Shown here piece after piece: positions 37,901 through 47,906 of a stretch of 64,000 nucleotides of DNA. The DNA is taken from NCBI RefSeq assembly GCF_000152945.2, contig NC_020830.1, forward strand, positions 1,870,501-1,934,500, in the 5' to 3' direction. The position numbers were made by a program, and so were the translations under genes. Source of the DNA: Polaribacter sp. MED152. GTDB taxonomy: Bacteria > Bacteroidota > Bacteroidia > Flavobacteriales > Flavobacteriaceae. The notes under the pieces are model-generated. The model had not been told where the DNA came from, did not search any database, and saw nothing but the letters and a program-made list of their open reading frames with translations. The first letter of the stretch is position 1. Each line of letters begins with the position of its first letter.

Positions 37901-40900
37901 TTACTGAATCAATTCAAAATGTAACTTGTAATGGAAATCAGAATGGAAGTTTTACTATTACTCCAGATCAAGATGTAAATAACTACACCTTAAATTATAG
38001 TATAAATAATGGTACAAATTATCAAACAGAAAATTTATTTAGCAATTTAAATGCTGGTAACTATAAGGTTTTAATAAGAGCTACTAAAGCTTTAGATACT
38101 TGTAATTACACCAAAGATATTGTTATTACTGAAGCTGCAAAAATTACTGGTAATGCATCAATCACCCAAAATTACACTTGTAATGCAGATGCAACCATAA
38201 CTTTTGATTCGGTTTCTGGAGGTAATACTCCATATACTTATAGTATAGATGGTGTTAATTTCTTTGAGGAAACTAGTTTTCCAAACTTAAAAGAAGGCAC
38301 TTATACACCCATTATAAAAGATGCTAACGATTGTACTTTGGCTCTTAATGATATTATCATAGATCCTTTACCTACAGTACCTATTTTTACTACCAATTTA
38401 AGTTACAGCTGTACAGGAAATGCTACCATAGAAATTTTACCAAACACGACAGGATATTTGTATAGTTTAGATGGAAATCCGTTTACGAATTCAAATATTT
38501 TTGCTGATGTTCCAGAAGGGAATCATACCATTTCTATAAACATAGGTAGTGAGTGTTTAGAAGAAGTTCAAGTAACTGTTTTACCAAATCAAGGGTTTAA
38601 CAGTTTTGTAGCCAACTCAACAGATATTTCTTGTTTTGGTGATGCAAATGGAAGTATTACAATAGAAGCTAGCAATTACAATTCCTCATTTGAATATTCT
38701 TTAAATGGTGGTTCTTGGGTTACTGCAAATGCATCTCCATTAACCATAAACAACCTAGATAAAGGTGATTATAGCCTACGTGTACAATCTGATAGTTGTA
38801 CACTAGACTTAGGAAGTGTAACCATTTCTGAACCTAATGAATTGCAAGTTACAGCAAGTATAGCTCAAGAAATTACCTGTACAAATGCAACTGCAGTTTT
38901 AGATGTAAATGCAATTGGTGGTAATCCTCCTTATCAATATTCAATAGATAATGGAGCAACTTGGGTAGATGATTTTACAAGTGTTGTTGCTGGTAATTAC
39001 ACCATTAAAGCTAGAGATAGCAAAGGTTGTGAAACAGCAATAGGTGCTTCTATTACTGTAAACCCTGCAAAATCGTTATTAATAGATACCAGTGTAACTA
39101 GTTGTTTTAATGGTACAAATGGTGAAATTAAAATTGATGTTACTCAAGGTAATGACAATTACGTTTTCCGTTTAAATAATGGTCCTTGGCAATCACCAAG
39201 TACTGCAAATCCAAACACCTTTACTTTTACAAATCTTCAACCCAACACGTATACTGTTGAAGTAAAAGACGGATTTTCATGTGAAGTTTTAGAGCAAAAC
39301 ATTGTATTAAACAATCAATTAAATGCTAGTATTGTTACTGCAGATATTGGTTGTAATCCTGGTTCAATAAACGTAACTGCAACAGGTGGTGATAGCAATT
39401 ATGTATATGCCTTTATTAGTGCAAGTGCTACAATTACCAATGCAGATTTTAGCGCAAATAGTAGTCAAAATATTACAACAGCTGGCGATTATAAAGTATA
39501 TGTAAGAGACAATAATGGAGCTACAGATTATTGCGAATATTTAGATACTGTAACTATAAATAAAGCTGCAGATGTAGATATTACAGCTTCTGTAATTCAG
39601 CCAAAATGTTTTGATGAAAAAGGTAATTTAACTTTAGATTTTTCTGGAGGTCTTGCACCATATACTATTAATGTTTCAAATACCTTAGGGTTTACAGAAA
39701 CCTCTACAAACATTTACAATACGACAAAAGAGTATTATAATTTAGATGCAGATACTTATACCATTACTATTACTGATGCCAATAATTGTTCAAAAACAAT
39801 TAGTTCGCTTATAGAAAATCCTGTTGAATTAACTGCAACTATCAATCCTATTCTACCAACTTGTGGAGTTACAGATTTAAATCAATTTGGAATAGAATTT
39901 ATTACCTCAAACAGTTATGCTCCTTATACTTTAGAATATTCTATTGATAATGGTACAACTTGGTCTAATAACAACACATTTATGAGCATAAGCTCAGGTA
40001 CAGTATTTACACCTGTGTTGCGATTATTAGAAACAGATGGAGTAACTGTTAGGTGTATAAAAGTTTTAGATAATTTTAGAATGCCATTTCATGTATCTAA
40101 TTTAATTGTTAGCTCTTCAGCTACAGGAGATTGTAAAGATGGTTTCCAAGTTACTGTAGAAGCTCAAGATGGTGTTGCTCCTTACGAATTTGCTGTAAAT
40201 TCTACTAGCAATTGGGTATCTCCAACTATTGTAAATGGTACAACTTATGTTTTTGAAAACTTAACTCCTGGTTTAGGATATTACTTTTATGTAAAAGATG
40301 CAACTGGTTGTATTAAAGAAAATAGTGTAGATATTTACGACTCATTTACACCAGAAGTAGAAATAGCAGCAAACGTTACTCAAGAGGCTTGTGCAACTTC
40401 AGATACTGGTGAATTAACATTTACCATTAACGATCCTAGTAATAATTTATCAGGCACTTTAAATTGGCAATTGTTTGATGTTGATACCAATTTACCTGTC
40501 AGAAATGGTTCTCAAAGTAATTTAAATGATATTGTAGTTTCTAATTTGCCTGCAGGTAATTTCTATTTGGTAATTACAAATAATGCTTGCTCTTGGGGAA
40601 GCAGAAATGCAAGAATTAATAGAGGTGCAGAGATAAATGGTTCAATATCAGTTTTAAGAGATATTACTTGTAACCAACCAGGTATTGTAAATATTGATGC
40701 CATTTCTGGCGGATTTGGTGATTATACATTCACCTTAACAAGTACCAATTTCATCAACCCAATTATAACTCAAGATAGAGCTGTAGAAATAGATGTAAAT
40801 AATTTAGTTGATGCTACAATTGCATCAACCATTAATGTAGCTGTTTCTGATGAGTTTTCTTGTTTAAAAGACTTAGGTAATGTTGTCATCAACATTAGCG

Positions 40901-43900
40901 AAAAACCAGAAATACAAAACATAACAAGCAATTTATGTACACTAAATAATAGCATTACAATAAATGCTTCTAAAGGATTGGCTCCATATTTTTATTCGAT
41001 TGATAATGGCGTAACTTTTCAATCAGATGCCAATTTTTACGATTTAGCTGCTGGTAATTATACAGCTATTGTTATGGATAGCAATGGTTGTTTAAGTCTG
41101 CCAGAAAATGTTATTATTTATCCTCCTCTAAACTTTGAGGCGACTATTACTAAAAATTTAGATTGTACTCTAAATGCAGACGCTAGCGTAGAAATAAATG
41201 TATTACAAGGTTCTAATAATTACGAATATGAAGTTGTAAATAGTGCTAGCACAAGTATAATTTCTAGAACTACCTTAGCTTCTGCCACTGAAACTATTCA
41301 ATTATCAGATGCAGGTGTGTATACAATTACCGTATTTGATTTAGCGACCAATTGTAGTAAAAGCATCACTGTAGAAGTTTTATCAAAAGAAGAACCTACC
41401 TTTACATTCAGTGTAGATAATAGCACCTGTTCTGGCACTAATTCTGGTACCATTGCATTGCAAAATAGCAACTCTAGTTTAGACTATACGTATTCAATAT
41501 CGCCAGTTTCTGGTAGTTTCGATGCAACCACTAACAGTTTTATAAATGTTGCTCCAGGTACTTATACAATTACAGCACTTGGTAATAACAATTGTACAAT
41601 TGTAGAGGCAAATGTTACTGTAAATGAGTTTGATCCTATTCAAATTCCTACACCAACTATTACCGATTTTTCTTGTACTACAGGAAATACTTACAACAAC
41701 GCAAGTATAACAATAGATACTGCTTTGATTATGGGTGGTAGTGGTAATTATACACAAATAGATTTCATTAACAATAAGGGTACAGCAACTACTACAGATG
41801 ATGAAATTGTACAAACAGGTAATAATGATACTTACATTTTAAGTGATACAAATGGTGGCAATTTTACTATAGTTGTTTACGATGATGAAGGTTGTTCTGC
41901 TTCCATTCAAACCAATGTAAATGAATTTTTTGCTTTAACCGATATTTTTATCACAGAAGATGTAAGCGCAGATTGTAAAACAGGTGCTTCTATTTCTGTA
42001 ACCACAAATACAGAAGTTAATGGTGCAAACAAATCTTATACAATTTCAAACAACACTGGTTTTACAGAAACAAATACTACTGGAATTTTTAAAGATATAG
42101 CAGAAGGTAGTTATACAATTAGAGTACTTAATTTAGACACTAATTGTTACCTAGAAACAAACTATACCATAGAAAACGTAAATGAATTTGACATAATTGT
42201 TCAAAAAAATAACGATTTAAGTTGTGCAAATAGTGCAACTGGTAGTGTGTCCTTTCAGTTTTCTAGTACAACCATTTATTCAGGAAATTACGATTATGTT
42301 CTATTTGATAAAATCACCAATTTACCAACAACATTTGTAGGTTCTGGTTCAGGTGAAACTATAATTAATAATTTAACAGAAGGCGAGTATTATATAAAAA
42401 TAACACAATTAGATATCCCTTTTTGTGATGTAGAATCAGCACCTTTTTCTATAGAAGGCCCTGCAGAAACCTTAGATTTTGACTTTATTACAACACCTAT
42501 AACCTGTGTTTCTGCAAATAGTGGAACCTTATTAATTGATGCTTTTGGTGGTTGGCAAGAGTATGAATACCAATTAGCAACAGCTACTGGTACTATTATA
42601 CAAAGCTTCTCTACCAACAATTCAATAGATAATTTAGCTGCAGAAAATTATATTATTTCTGTAAGAGATAAATTTAATTGTGTTGTAGATAAATCTTTTA
42701 CATTAGAAAATCCGTTAGAAATTACAGCAGATATTACTGTTGCAGATTTGGTTTGTTTTGATGAAAAAGATGGCGCAATTACAGTATCAAATGTAGCTGG
42801 TGGTCAAGGCAATCCTGTAAAATACTATTATCAAATTCAAAAAGATAGTGGCATTTTAAGTGTTAAACAAGAAAGCAATGTTTTCGATAATTTAACTGCT
42901 GGTAATTATACTGTTGTTATTTCAGACGAATATTCGTGTTCAAAGACCTACAATGTAGTCATTGATAATCCTGATGCTGTTTTAGTTACTGCAAATATTA
43001 CTACAGGTATTACTTGTTCTTCTAATTTATCTGAAGTTACCTTAAGTGCAAGTGGTGGTTCTGGAAATTATACGTATAGTAAAGACGGAATTTCTTTTAC
43101 CAATTCTCCAATTTTTGAAGTTGCAGTGGGTACACATCAATTTTATGCAAAAGATGACAATGGCTGTATCTCTGAGGCTTCTGCAATTGTAGAAATCGAT
43201 GCTTTAAATCCGTTAACTGCAATCTTAGATACAAGTGCAGCTAATGTAAGTTGTGCTGCAGAAACAGGAGCTGTAATATCGGCAATTGCCAGTGGTGGTT
43301 TTGGAAACTATCAATATGAACTATTAAATGATGCAGATGTAATACTTAGAAACAGGCAAGATGAAGATACTTTTAGTGGTTTATCATCTGGTACTTATAA
43401 AATTAGAGTGTATAGTGAAGATTGTGTATTTACTACAGAAAGTTACACTATTACAGAACCTGTAGCTTTAGAAATACAAACTCCAGTTGTAGTTTCTAAC
43501 ATAAGCTGTTTTGGTAATTTAGATGGTAGTATTGTAATTAATGCAACTGGTGGAACAGGAGATTTAGTATACAGTATAGATCAAGTTAAGTATGAATCTA
43601 TAAACGTATTTAATAATTTACCAGCAGGTATTTACAATGTTACTGTACAAGATGAAAGTGGTTGTTTTGTAAGTGAAACTGTAGAAATTACAGAACCAGA
43701 CCAATTAACTTCTAATGCAATAAACGTTCAACAAGAATTATGTTTAGGTAGTAAAAATGCTGCTTTCGATTTAGAAATTACAGGTGGAAATCCTCCTTAT
43801 AAAACAAGCTTAAATGGAGCCGCTTTTGTAGAAAATCAGCTTTCATTTAGCAATTTAGAAGGTGGTAAAACCTATGTAATTTTTATAGAAGATGCTAAAG

Positions 43901-46056
43901 GATGTGAAGATTTTCTTGTAGTGCCTTTAGAGGAGGCTGTAGAGGTTAATTTAACCACCAACACAACCTTAAGTTGTACCAATTACCTATCTACAATTGA
44001 GGCTTCTGTAAATGCATCTGCATCAAGCAAAGTGCAATATTCTATCAATAATGGTGCTTTACAAACGTCGGGTATTTTTAGTGATTTGGCTAGTGGTACG
44101 TATACTGTAACTGCCCTTCATGAAAATGGCTGTGAAGTGTCTGAACAAATTATAATTAATAATCCTAATCCACTTACAATAGAAGGGGTTTCAACACAAG
44201 ATATACTTTGTTTTGGGGGAAACAATGGTAGTATTGTAGTTACCTCTTCAGGTGGACAAGGAGTGGTTAGTTATAGTATAGATGGCATTAACTTTCAAAC
44301 TGATAATACATTTACAAACCTAAGCAAAGGCACTTATCAAGTTACCATAAAAGATGAGTTAGATTGTCAAGTTGTTTCTACTGCTGTAGTTATTGATGAA
44401 GTAGAAGAGCTGAAAGTAAGCTTAAAAGACATTCAGCATGCTACTTGTTTTGGAGAAAGTGATGCTGGTTTCGAAATAGAAATTGAAGGTGGTACTGCTC
44501 CTTATAATGTAAAATTAGACAATGGTGCTTCTGTGGAAAATCAGTTTATATTTTCTGATTTAGAAGGTGGTAAAACCTATCAAATTACTGTAGTTGATGC
44601 TAACAATTGTACTACCAATTTCTCTGTAGATATAGAAGCTGGAGTATCATTAAACTTAACTACAAACACTACTTTAAATTGTATTAATTACCTGTCTGAA
44701 ATAGAAGCTACTGTTAATGCATCAGAAGCAAGCAAAGTGCAATATTCTATCAATAATGGTGCTTTACAAACGTCAGGTATTTTTAGTGATTTGGCTACTG
44801 GTAGCTATACAATAACAGCGGTTCATGAAAATGGCTGTGAAGTATCTGAACAAGTTATAATTAATAATCCTAATCCACTTACAATAGAAGAGGTTACATC
44901 AGAAAATATACTTTGTTTTGGGGGAAACAATGGTAGTATTGTAGTTACCTCTTCAGGTGGACAAGGAGTGGTTAGTTATAGCATAGATGGTACAAACTTT
45001 CAGACTGATAATACTTTTGCTAACCTAAGTCCTGGCACTTATCAAGTTACAATTAAAGATGAGTTGAACTGTGAAGTTAATTCTACAGAAGTAACTATTG
45101 ATGAAATAGATGAACTTAAGGTAAGTGTAAAAGATATCCAGCAAGCCACGTGTGTTGGAGAAAGTGATGGTGGTTTCGAAATTGAAATTGAAGGTGGTAC
45201 TGCTCCTTATAATGTAAAATTGGATAATGGTGCTTTTGTAGAAAATCAGTTTGCATATTCTAATTTAGAAGGTGGTAAAACCTATCAAATCATTGTGGTT
45301 GATGCTAACAATTGTACCACCAATTTCTCTGTAGATTTAGAATCTAGTGTTAACCTAGACTTGGTTTTATCTCCTGAATATACTTGTAATAATAATGCTA
45401 CTGTTTTTGCTTTAGTAGATGATTTATATGAAGGTGATGTAACCTATACCATAAATGGTACAAATCCTCAGCAAGAAGGTATTTTTATAGAGTTAGTTCC
45501 TGGTAATTATACTATTACTGCTACTCATAAAAACGGTTGTTCTACAAGTGAAACTATTTCAATTAAAGAGAATCCTGAGTTAATTTTAGAAATAGATACC
45601 TCAGAAATAAATAAACTAATTGCCAACGCTTCTGGTGGTGTTCCTCCTTATACTTACAGCATAGATAATGGTTCGTTTACGCCAGAAAACACCTTTATAA
45701 TTTCTGAAACTCGAATTTATAATATTGCTGTAAAAGACAGCAGAGGTTGTGTAGAATACATTGCTATTTTGGGTGAGTTTATAGATATCGAAATTCCGAA
45801 TTTCTTTACACCAAATGGAAATGGAAAACACGATTGCTGGTATCCTACAAAAGTTAAAGACTATCATAATATAGAAGTTTTAATATATGATAGATACAGC
45901 AGATTACTTAAAACTTTTAAAGGCGTAAACAATTGTTGGGATGGTTTATACAACAACAAACCACTTCCTTCAGGTGATTATTGGTATGTAATTTATTACG
46001 ATCAAAAACCAGGAGTGAGAAGAAGATTAATGGGCAACTTTACTTTATACAGATAA
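34945..46056 (+). CDS. sprB: Giant SprB-like gliding adhesin with type B T9SS sorting domain
   Basis: A 3703-residue cell-surface protein. Signal peptide 1-27, a globular N-terminal domain to about 370, a DUF11-like segment (about 374-500: DIELVKTIEDTNGNDISGG...). Then come about 33 Cys-started beta modules of the SprB-repeat type (CxGxxxGxI...GG..PYxYSI...NL..GxYxxxxxDxxxC). The C-terminal sorting domain (3612-3703) starts IPNFFTPNGNGKHDCW. SprB of F. johnsoniae (about 6500 residues) moves along the cell surface and drives gliding; the neighbouring sprF and upstream genes match that operon. It is shorter than SprB, so an adhesin paralog is possible. Modules near residues 2990-3480 carry a 705-bp higher-order repeat. 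Confidence 0.82.
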   Translation: MNTQQTLKKCIIALIVIISFANQTYSQTFVEFKQRLQNGGVNLKGDITFIANSIVSKNQDGTVPNDDYNGSQGNNKLNLDYIDIDNDPTTFSSSKAALNLPGCSKVVFAGLYWSAVYPRKYWNDVNSTRDVDVNTIKFKLPNQEYQDVTGDVIFDGPTISGTKEKIVYTCFKDITTIIDAQDSPNGDYVAANIKATVRGKSNTGSSAGWIMVVIYENELEPTRRVSIFDGFTAVKGGSNSVNAEVSYSGFKTIPNGPVRAKMLVAALEGDKSIKGDRFQMKDINGTFQTLSTPNTNPATNFFNGSITVNDQFLANRSPSSENTLGFDADIFNLNNVNNQLIANDQTDADIKLTTSGDGYWVFLNAMSVEIIEPDIELVKTIEDTNGNDISGGEVNLGNEIWYNIAFRNKGNDNATNTTIIDRLPKNVDLFETELIMPLGVTYTYQAPTIANEFRGELVFTIPDNLVELGDPTYNIRLKVKVVESCNELRDVCSNIIQNQAFVNFTGEINGVTTNNTPSYFGVDACNRGYEGPSNFLADVDQCTYEREEVLCTDTVDLTAGAGFLSYTWKNANGDVIGNTQTITVDKVGRYTVDKVAPVGCISSQEIINVVSFITQPNPVIDFADEVKVCSDDGSELSEIYLCGTESSKLIKTNIYNSNTILWQKLDEDSCIDDSSADCPNTSNSCTWNTVKTGNDYNANEPGKYRVEIRAQGGCFKRYYFDVFQATLDPLVDKTDLICGNIGNITINNIPANYQFSLTNDINTFQDSNSFDITAAGTYTVFIRKKGGSATSCVYELPAIDVFEKNIEVDLIVDQIHCSDSDGTIRVQVNNVDGEYVYQLFKGGQLLSETSPKIDNDHTFVVSEAGIYTVKVTAPNNCSFEGDVTITKPEPLALTAVTTKNISCTNGRIDLTTIGGTPIYNYAIWSIDGVELYANPTTIPIIEFFTDSYLEIAPGDEGVYQFVIVDGNNCFTFSNPTEVIAEPAFTFTESIQNVTCNGNQNGSFTITPDQDVNNYTLNYSINNGTNYQTENLFSNLNAGNYKVLIRATKALDTCNYTKDIVITEAAKITGNASITQNYTCNADATITFDSVSGGNTPYTYSIDGVNFFEETSFPNLKEGTYTPIIKDANDCTLALNDIIIDPLPTVPIFTTNLSYSCTGNATIEILPNTTGYLYSLDGNPFTNSNIFADVPEGNHTISINIGSECLEEVQVTVLPNQGFNSFVANSTDISCFGDANGSITIEASNYNSSFEYSLNGGSWVTANASPLTINNLDKGDYSLRVQSDSCTLDLGSVTISEPNELQVTASIAQEITCTNATAVLDVNAIGGNPPYQYSIDNGATWVDDFTSVVAGNYTIKARDSKGCETAIGASITVNPAKSLLIDTSVTSCFNGTNGEIKIDVTQGNDNYVFRLNNGPWQSPSTANPNTFTFTNLQPNTYTVEVKDGFSCEVLEQNIVLNNQLNASIVTADIGCNPGSINVTATGGDSNYVYAFISASATITNADFSANSSQNITTAGDYKVYVRDNNGATDYCEYLDTVTINKAADVDITASVIQPKCFDEKGNLTLDFSGGLAPYTINVSNTLGFTETSTNIYNTTKEYYNLDADTYTITITDANNCSKTISSLIENPVELTATINPILPTCGVTDLNQFGIEFITSNSYAPYTLEYSIDNGTTWSNNNTFMSISSGTVFTPVLRLLETDGVTVRCIKVLDNFRMPFHVSNLIVSSSATGDCKDGFQVTVEAQDGVAPYEFAVNSTSNWVSPTIVNGTTYVFENLTPGLGYYFYVKDATGCIKENSVDIYDSFTPEVEIAANVTQEACATSDTGELTFTINDPSNNLSGTLNWQLFDVDTNLPVRNGSQSNLNDIVVSNLPAGNFYLVITNNACSWGSRNARINRGAEINGSISVLRDITCNQPGIVNIDAISGGFGDYTFTLTSTNFINPIITQDRAVEIDVNNLVDATIASTINVAVSDEFSCLKDLGNVVINISEKPEIQNITSNLCTLNNSITINASKGLAPYFYSIDNGVTFQSDANFYDLAAGNYTAIVMDSNGCLSLPENVIIYPPLNFEATITKNLDCTLNADASVEINVLQGSNNYEYEVVNSASTSIISRTTLASATETIQLSDAGVYTITVFDLATNCSKSITVEVLSKEEPTFTFSVDNSTCSGTNSGTIALQNSNSSLDYTYSISPVSGSFDATTNSFINVAPGTYTITALGNNNCTIVEANVTVNEFDPIQIPTPTITDFSCTTGNTYNNASITIDTALIMGGSGNYTQIDFINNKGTATTTDDEIVQTGNNDTYILSDTNGGNFTIVVYDDEGCSASIQTNVNEFFALTDIFITEDVSADCKTGASISVTTNTEVNGANKSYTISNNTGFTETNTTGIFKDIAEGSYTIRVLNLDTNCYLETNYTIENVNEFDIIVQKNNDLSCANSATGSVSFQFSSTTIYSGNYDYVLFDKITNLPTTFVGSGSGETIINNLTEGEYYIKITQLDIPFCDVESAPFSIEGPAETLDFDFITTPITCVSANSGTLLIDAFGGWQEYEYQLATATGTIIQSFSTNNSIDNLAAENYIISVRDKFNCVVDKSFTLENPLEITADITVADLVCFDEKDGAITVSNVAGGQGNPVKYYYQIQKDSGILSVKQESNVFDNLTAGNYTVVISDEYSCSKTYNVVIDNPDAVLVTANITTGITCSSNLSEVTLSASGGSGNYTYSKDGISFTNSPIFEVAVGTHQFYAKDDNGCISEASAIVEIDALNPLTAILDTSAANVSCAAETGAVISAIASGGFGNYQYELLNDADVILRNRQDEDTFSGLSSGTYKIRVYSEDCVFTTESYTITEPVALEIQTPVVVSNISCFGNLDGSIVINATGGTGDLVYSIDQVKYESINVFNNLPAGIYNVTVQDESGCFVSETVEITEPDQLTSNAINVQQELCLGSKNAAFDLEITGGNPPYKTSLNGAAFVENQLSFSNLEGGKTYVIFIEDAKGCEDFLVVPLEEAVEVNLTTNTTLSCTNYLSTIEASVNASASSKVQYSINNGALQTSGIFSDLASGTYTVTALHENGCEVSEQIIINNPNPLTIEGVSTQDILCFGGNNGSIVVTSSGGQGVVSYSIDGINFQTDNTFTNLSKGTYQVTIKDELDCQVVSTAVVIDEVEELKVSLKDIQHATCFGESDAGFEIEIEGGTAPYNVKLDNGASVENQFIFSDLEGGKTYQITVVDANNCTTNFSVDIEAGVSLNLTTNTTLNCINYLSEIEATVNASEASKVQYSINNGALQTSGIFSDLATGSYTITAVHENGCEVSEQVIINNPNPLTIEEVTSENILCFGGNNGSIVVTSSGGQGVVSYSIDGTNFQTDNTFANLSPGTYQVTIKDELNCEVNSTEVTIDEIDELKVSVKDIQQATCVGESDGGFEIEIEGGTAPYNVKLDNGAFVENQFAYSNLEGGKTYQIIVVDANNCTTNFSVDLESSVNLDLVLSPEYTCNNNATVFALVDDLYEGDVTYTINGTNPQQEGIFIELVPGNYTITATHKNGCSTSETISIKENPELILEIDTSEINKLIANASGGVPPYTYSIDNGSFTPENTFIISETRIYNIAVKDSRGCVEYIAILGEFIDIEIPNFFTPNGNGKHDCWYPTKVKDYHNIEVLIYDRYSRLLKTFKGVNNCWDGLYNNKPLPSGDYWYVIYYDQKPGVRRRLMGNFTLYR
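43956..45365 (+). repeat. 705-bp higher-order repeat inside the SprB-like gene
   Basis: Two adjacent, nearly identical 705-bp copies (matching points at 44035 and 44740, exactly 235 codons apart) encode paired SprB modules, e.g. NNGALQTSGIFSDL and ILCFGGNNGSIVV in both. More divergent flanking copies are visible on each side. Recent duplication or gene conversion is likely. Confidence 0.85.
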
Positions 46057-46060
46057 AAAA

Positions 46061-47017
46061 ATGAGAAAAATATATATTCTACTACTTACCTTACTTTTTA
46101 GCGCAAATATTAATGCTCAAGAAGTAAATCTACCTCAATACTTAAATTATTTAGGAGACAATCCTTTTGCCATAACACCAGCTTATGTTGGTATTGGCTC
46201 TGGATTACGATTTAGATTAAATGGATTATCACAATGGGTAGGTATTAAAAACGCCCCAGAAACCCAATCTCTCTCTATAGAAAGTAGACTTGCAGATAGA
46301 TTTGGAGGTGGCTTAACCATCTTTAAAGATGCAAATGGTAACACCTCACAACAAGGTTTTAAGGCCACTTTTGCAAGTCATTTAATTCTGAGTGATGTAA
46401 ACCAAAGCTTTTTCTCCTTTGGTTTTACTTATAGTTTAGTGATGTTTAACATTAATGCAAATAGCTTTGAAGATTTAGATGCAGGCTTAGGAAACACCTT
46501 AAACTTTAATACCTCTAATTTTGATGTAAGTTTTTTATATCGATATAATGATTATGGAGTGAGTTTTAACGTATCTAATATTTTAGACAAAAAAGACCGA
46601 TTTTTCTCTAATGGAGAACCAATTATTCTAAGACGATATTCACTCTACAATTACTATATTTTTACTCGTTTTTACGGTGATTATGAATTTGAACCTTCTA
46701 TTCTAGTTGAGTATTTAGAAGGCGATCAAAGATCGAGAACCGATTTAAATTTAAAAATTAGAAAACGAACAGCAAGTGGCTATATTTGGGCAGGTTTCAC
46801 CTATAATTTCTTAAATGACCAATTGTTTAATCCAAACACTTTTGCGCCTTTAGTGGGTATAAAATCGGGTAATTTGTATGCGTCCTATGGTTTTGGAATC
46901 AACATAAATAATACACAAAGTTTTAATGTAGGTTCACATATGATTACACTTGGCTTCGACTTTAAGAAAAGAGAAAGTTTAGCAAGATGTACTAAGAAAT
47001 TTTACATGTTTCAATAA
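46061..47017 (+). CDS. sprF: PorP/SprF family T9SS outer-membrane protein
   Basis: A 318-residue protein with a signal peptide (MRKIYILLLTLLFSANINAQ) and the PorP/SprF start NLPQYLNYLGDNPFAITPAYVGIGSGLRFRLNGLSQWVGI. A series of amphipathic strands fits a beta-barrel, ending in a Phe/Gln-type C-terminus. SprF is needed to export and attach SprB in F. johnsoniae. It starts 4 bases after the SprB-like stop, the same order as sprB-sprF. Its stop is 1 base from the convergent aldose epimerase gene. Confidence 0.88.
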   Translation: MRKIYILLLTLLFSANINAQEVNLPQYLNYLGDNPFAITPAYVGIGSGLRFRLNGLSQWVGIKNAPETQSLSIESRLADRFGGGLTIFKDANGNTSQQGFKATFASHLILSDVNQSFFSFGFTYSLVMFNINANSFEDLDAGLGNTLNFNTSNFDVSFLYRYNDYGVSFNVSNILDKKDRFFSNGEPIILRRYSLYNYYIFTRFYGDYEFEPSILVEYLEGDQRSRTDLNLKIRKRTASGYIWAGFTYNFLNDQLFNPNTFAPLVGIKSGNLYASYGFGININNTQSFNVGSHMITLGFDFKKRESLARCTKKFYMFQ

Positions 47018-47018
47018 C

Positions 47019-47906
47019 TTAATCAACAAGCTCTAAATCCCAATTTTGAACATAGGTCGCTTCTGGTTCTAATACTTGAAGCCCTATGTTATTATTAAAA
47101 TTGTTAGCAACTCCTGTTAATGGCTCTATAGCAATTAATGGGAGTTTTTTTGGCGTAAAAACTTGATAGTAATTCTTATTAGCATCTGAGGTAATTTTTA
47201 AATGATAATCAGGCGTTTTTAAAATAGCCTTATTATCTTTTAATATAAAACAGTCATCTAAGTCTGCATCTTTTAATGCAATTTCACCATCAAAATTATA
47301 ATCAGCTAACTTTTCAGCTACCATATTTTCATTGAACACTGCTTTTTTTTCACAAGAAAGTGCTAAAAAGCTTTCCTGAAAATTGGTAACTTTAAAATAA
47401 GGATGCCATCCTAAAGTAAAAGGAAAAGCTTTATCATCTATATTTTTAATAGTAACTCTTGTGTTTAAATGCGACTCAAATAAAGTGTAAGTAACCGATA
47501 AAAAATAAGTGAAAGGAAAGCCATCTACAGGGTTTTTCTCATAATAATTAAAGGTAACAGAACAATTATCTTGATGTTCTTCAGGCTCAAAAATTTCAAA
47601 GGTTTTGTTGTAAACTAAGCCATGAATTGCATTGTTTTTATTATTACAATCTAGTTGATAATCATCAAACTTAAATTGATAAGCACCATTTTCTATTCTA
47701 CCTGCAAACGGAAATAAAATTGCTGAAGCATATGAGTTTTTATAGTCAAAATTGGCTTGTTCTTCAATTACAACTTTGTTGTTTAACGTTAAATCAACCA
47801 ACCTTGCACCTTCATTTAAACCAATCTTTGCAATAGCTGTTTTGTCTTTATTAGACAGTTCTACAACAGTATTTTCCTTTTCTTTTAAAACATTAATTTT
47901 AAACAC
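47019..47906 (-). CDS. Aldose 1-epimerase family protein
   Basis: A 295-residue mutarotase-type protein that interconverts the alpha and beta forms of a sugar. The family motifs are visible: NAIHGL with the first catalytic His near residue 95, GWHPYF with the second His, and EPLTG with the base Glu. No signal peptide. It is the distal gene of the minus-strand side of the GlcNAc locus, after a sugar transporter, so it probably works on an imported hexose or amino sugar. Directly abuts sprF (convergent). Confidence 0.88.
   Translation of the reverse strand: MFKINVLKEKENTVVELSNKDKTAIAKIGLNEGARLVDLTLNNKVVIEEQANFDYKNSYASAILFPFAGRIENGAYQFKFDDYQLDCNNKNNAIHGLVYNKTFEIFEPEEHQDNCSVTFNYYEKNPVDGFPFTYFLSVTYTLFESHLNTRVTIKNIDDKAFPFTLGWHPYFKVTNFQESFLALSCEKKAVFNENMVAEKLADYNFDGEIALKDADLDDCFILKDNKAILKTPDYHLKITSDANKNYYQVFTPKKLPLIAIEPLTGVANNFNNNIGLQVLEPEATYVQNWDLELVD

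Noticed and set aside
41494..41814. A 106-residue minus-strand frame rich in Cys and Tyr inside the giant adhesin gene
   Set aside because: The composition follows from the complement of the Thr/Asn-rich SprB modules. No start context or domain, and it is wholly inside a strong plus-strand gene.
43956..45365. CRISPR-like or mobile-element repeat
   Set aside because: The copies are 705 bp, in frame and coding for SprB modules. No short spaced direct repeats, no cas genes and no terminal inverted repeats.
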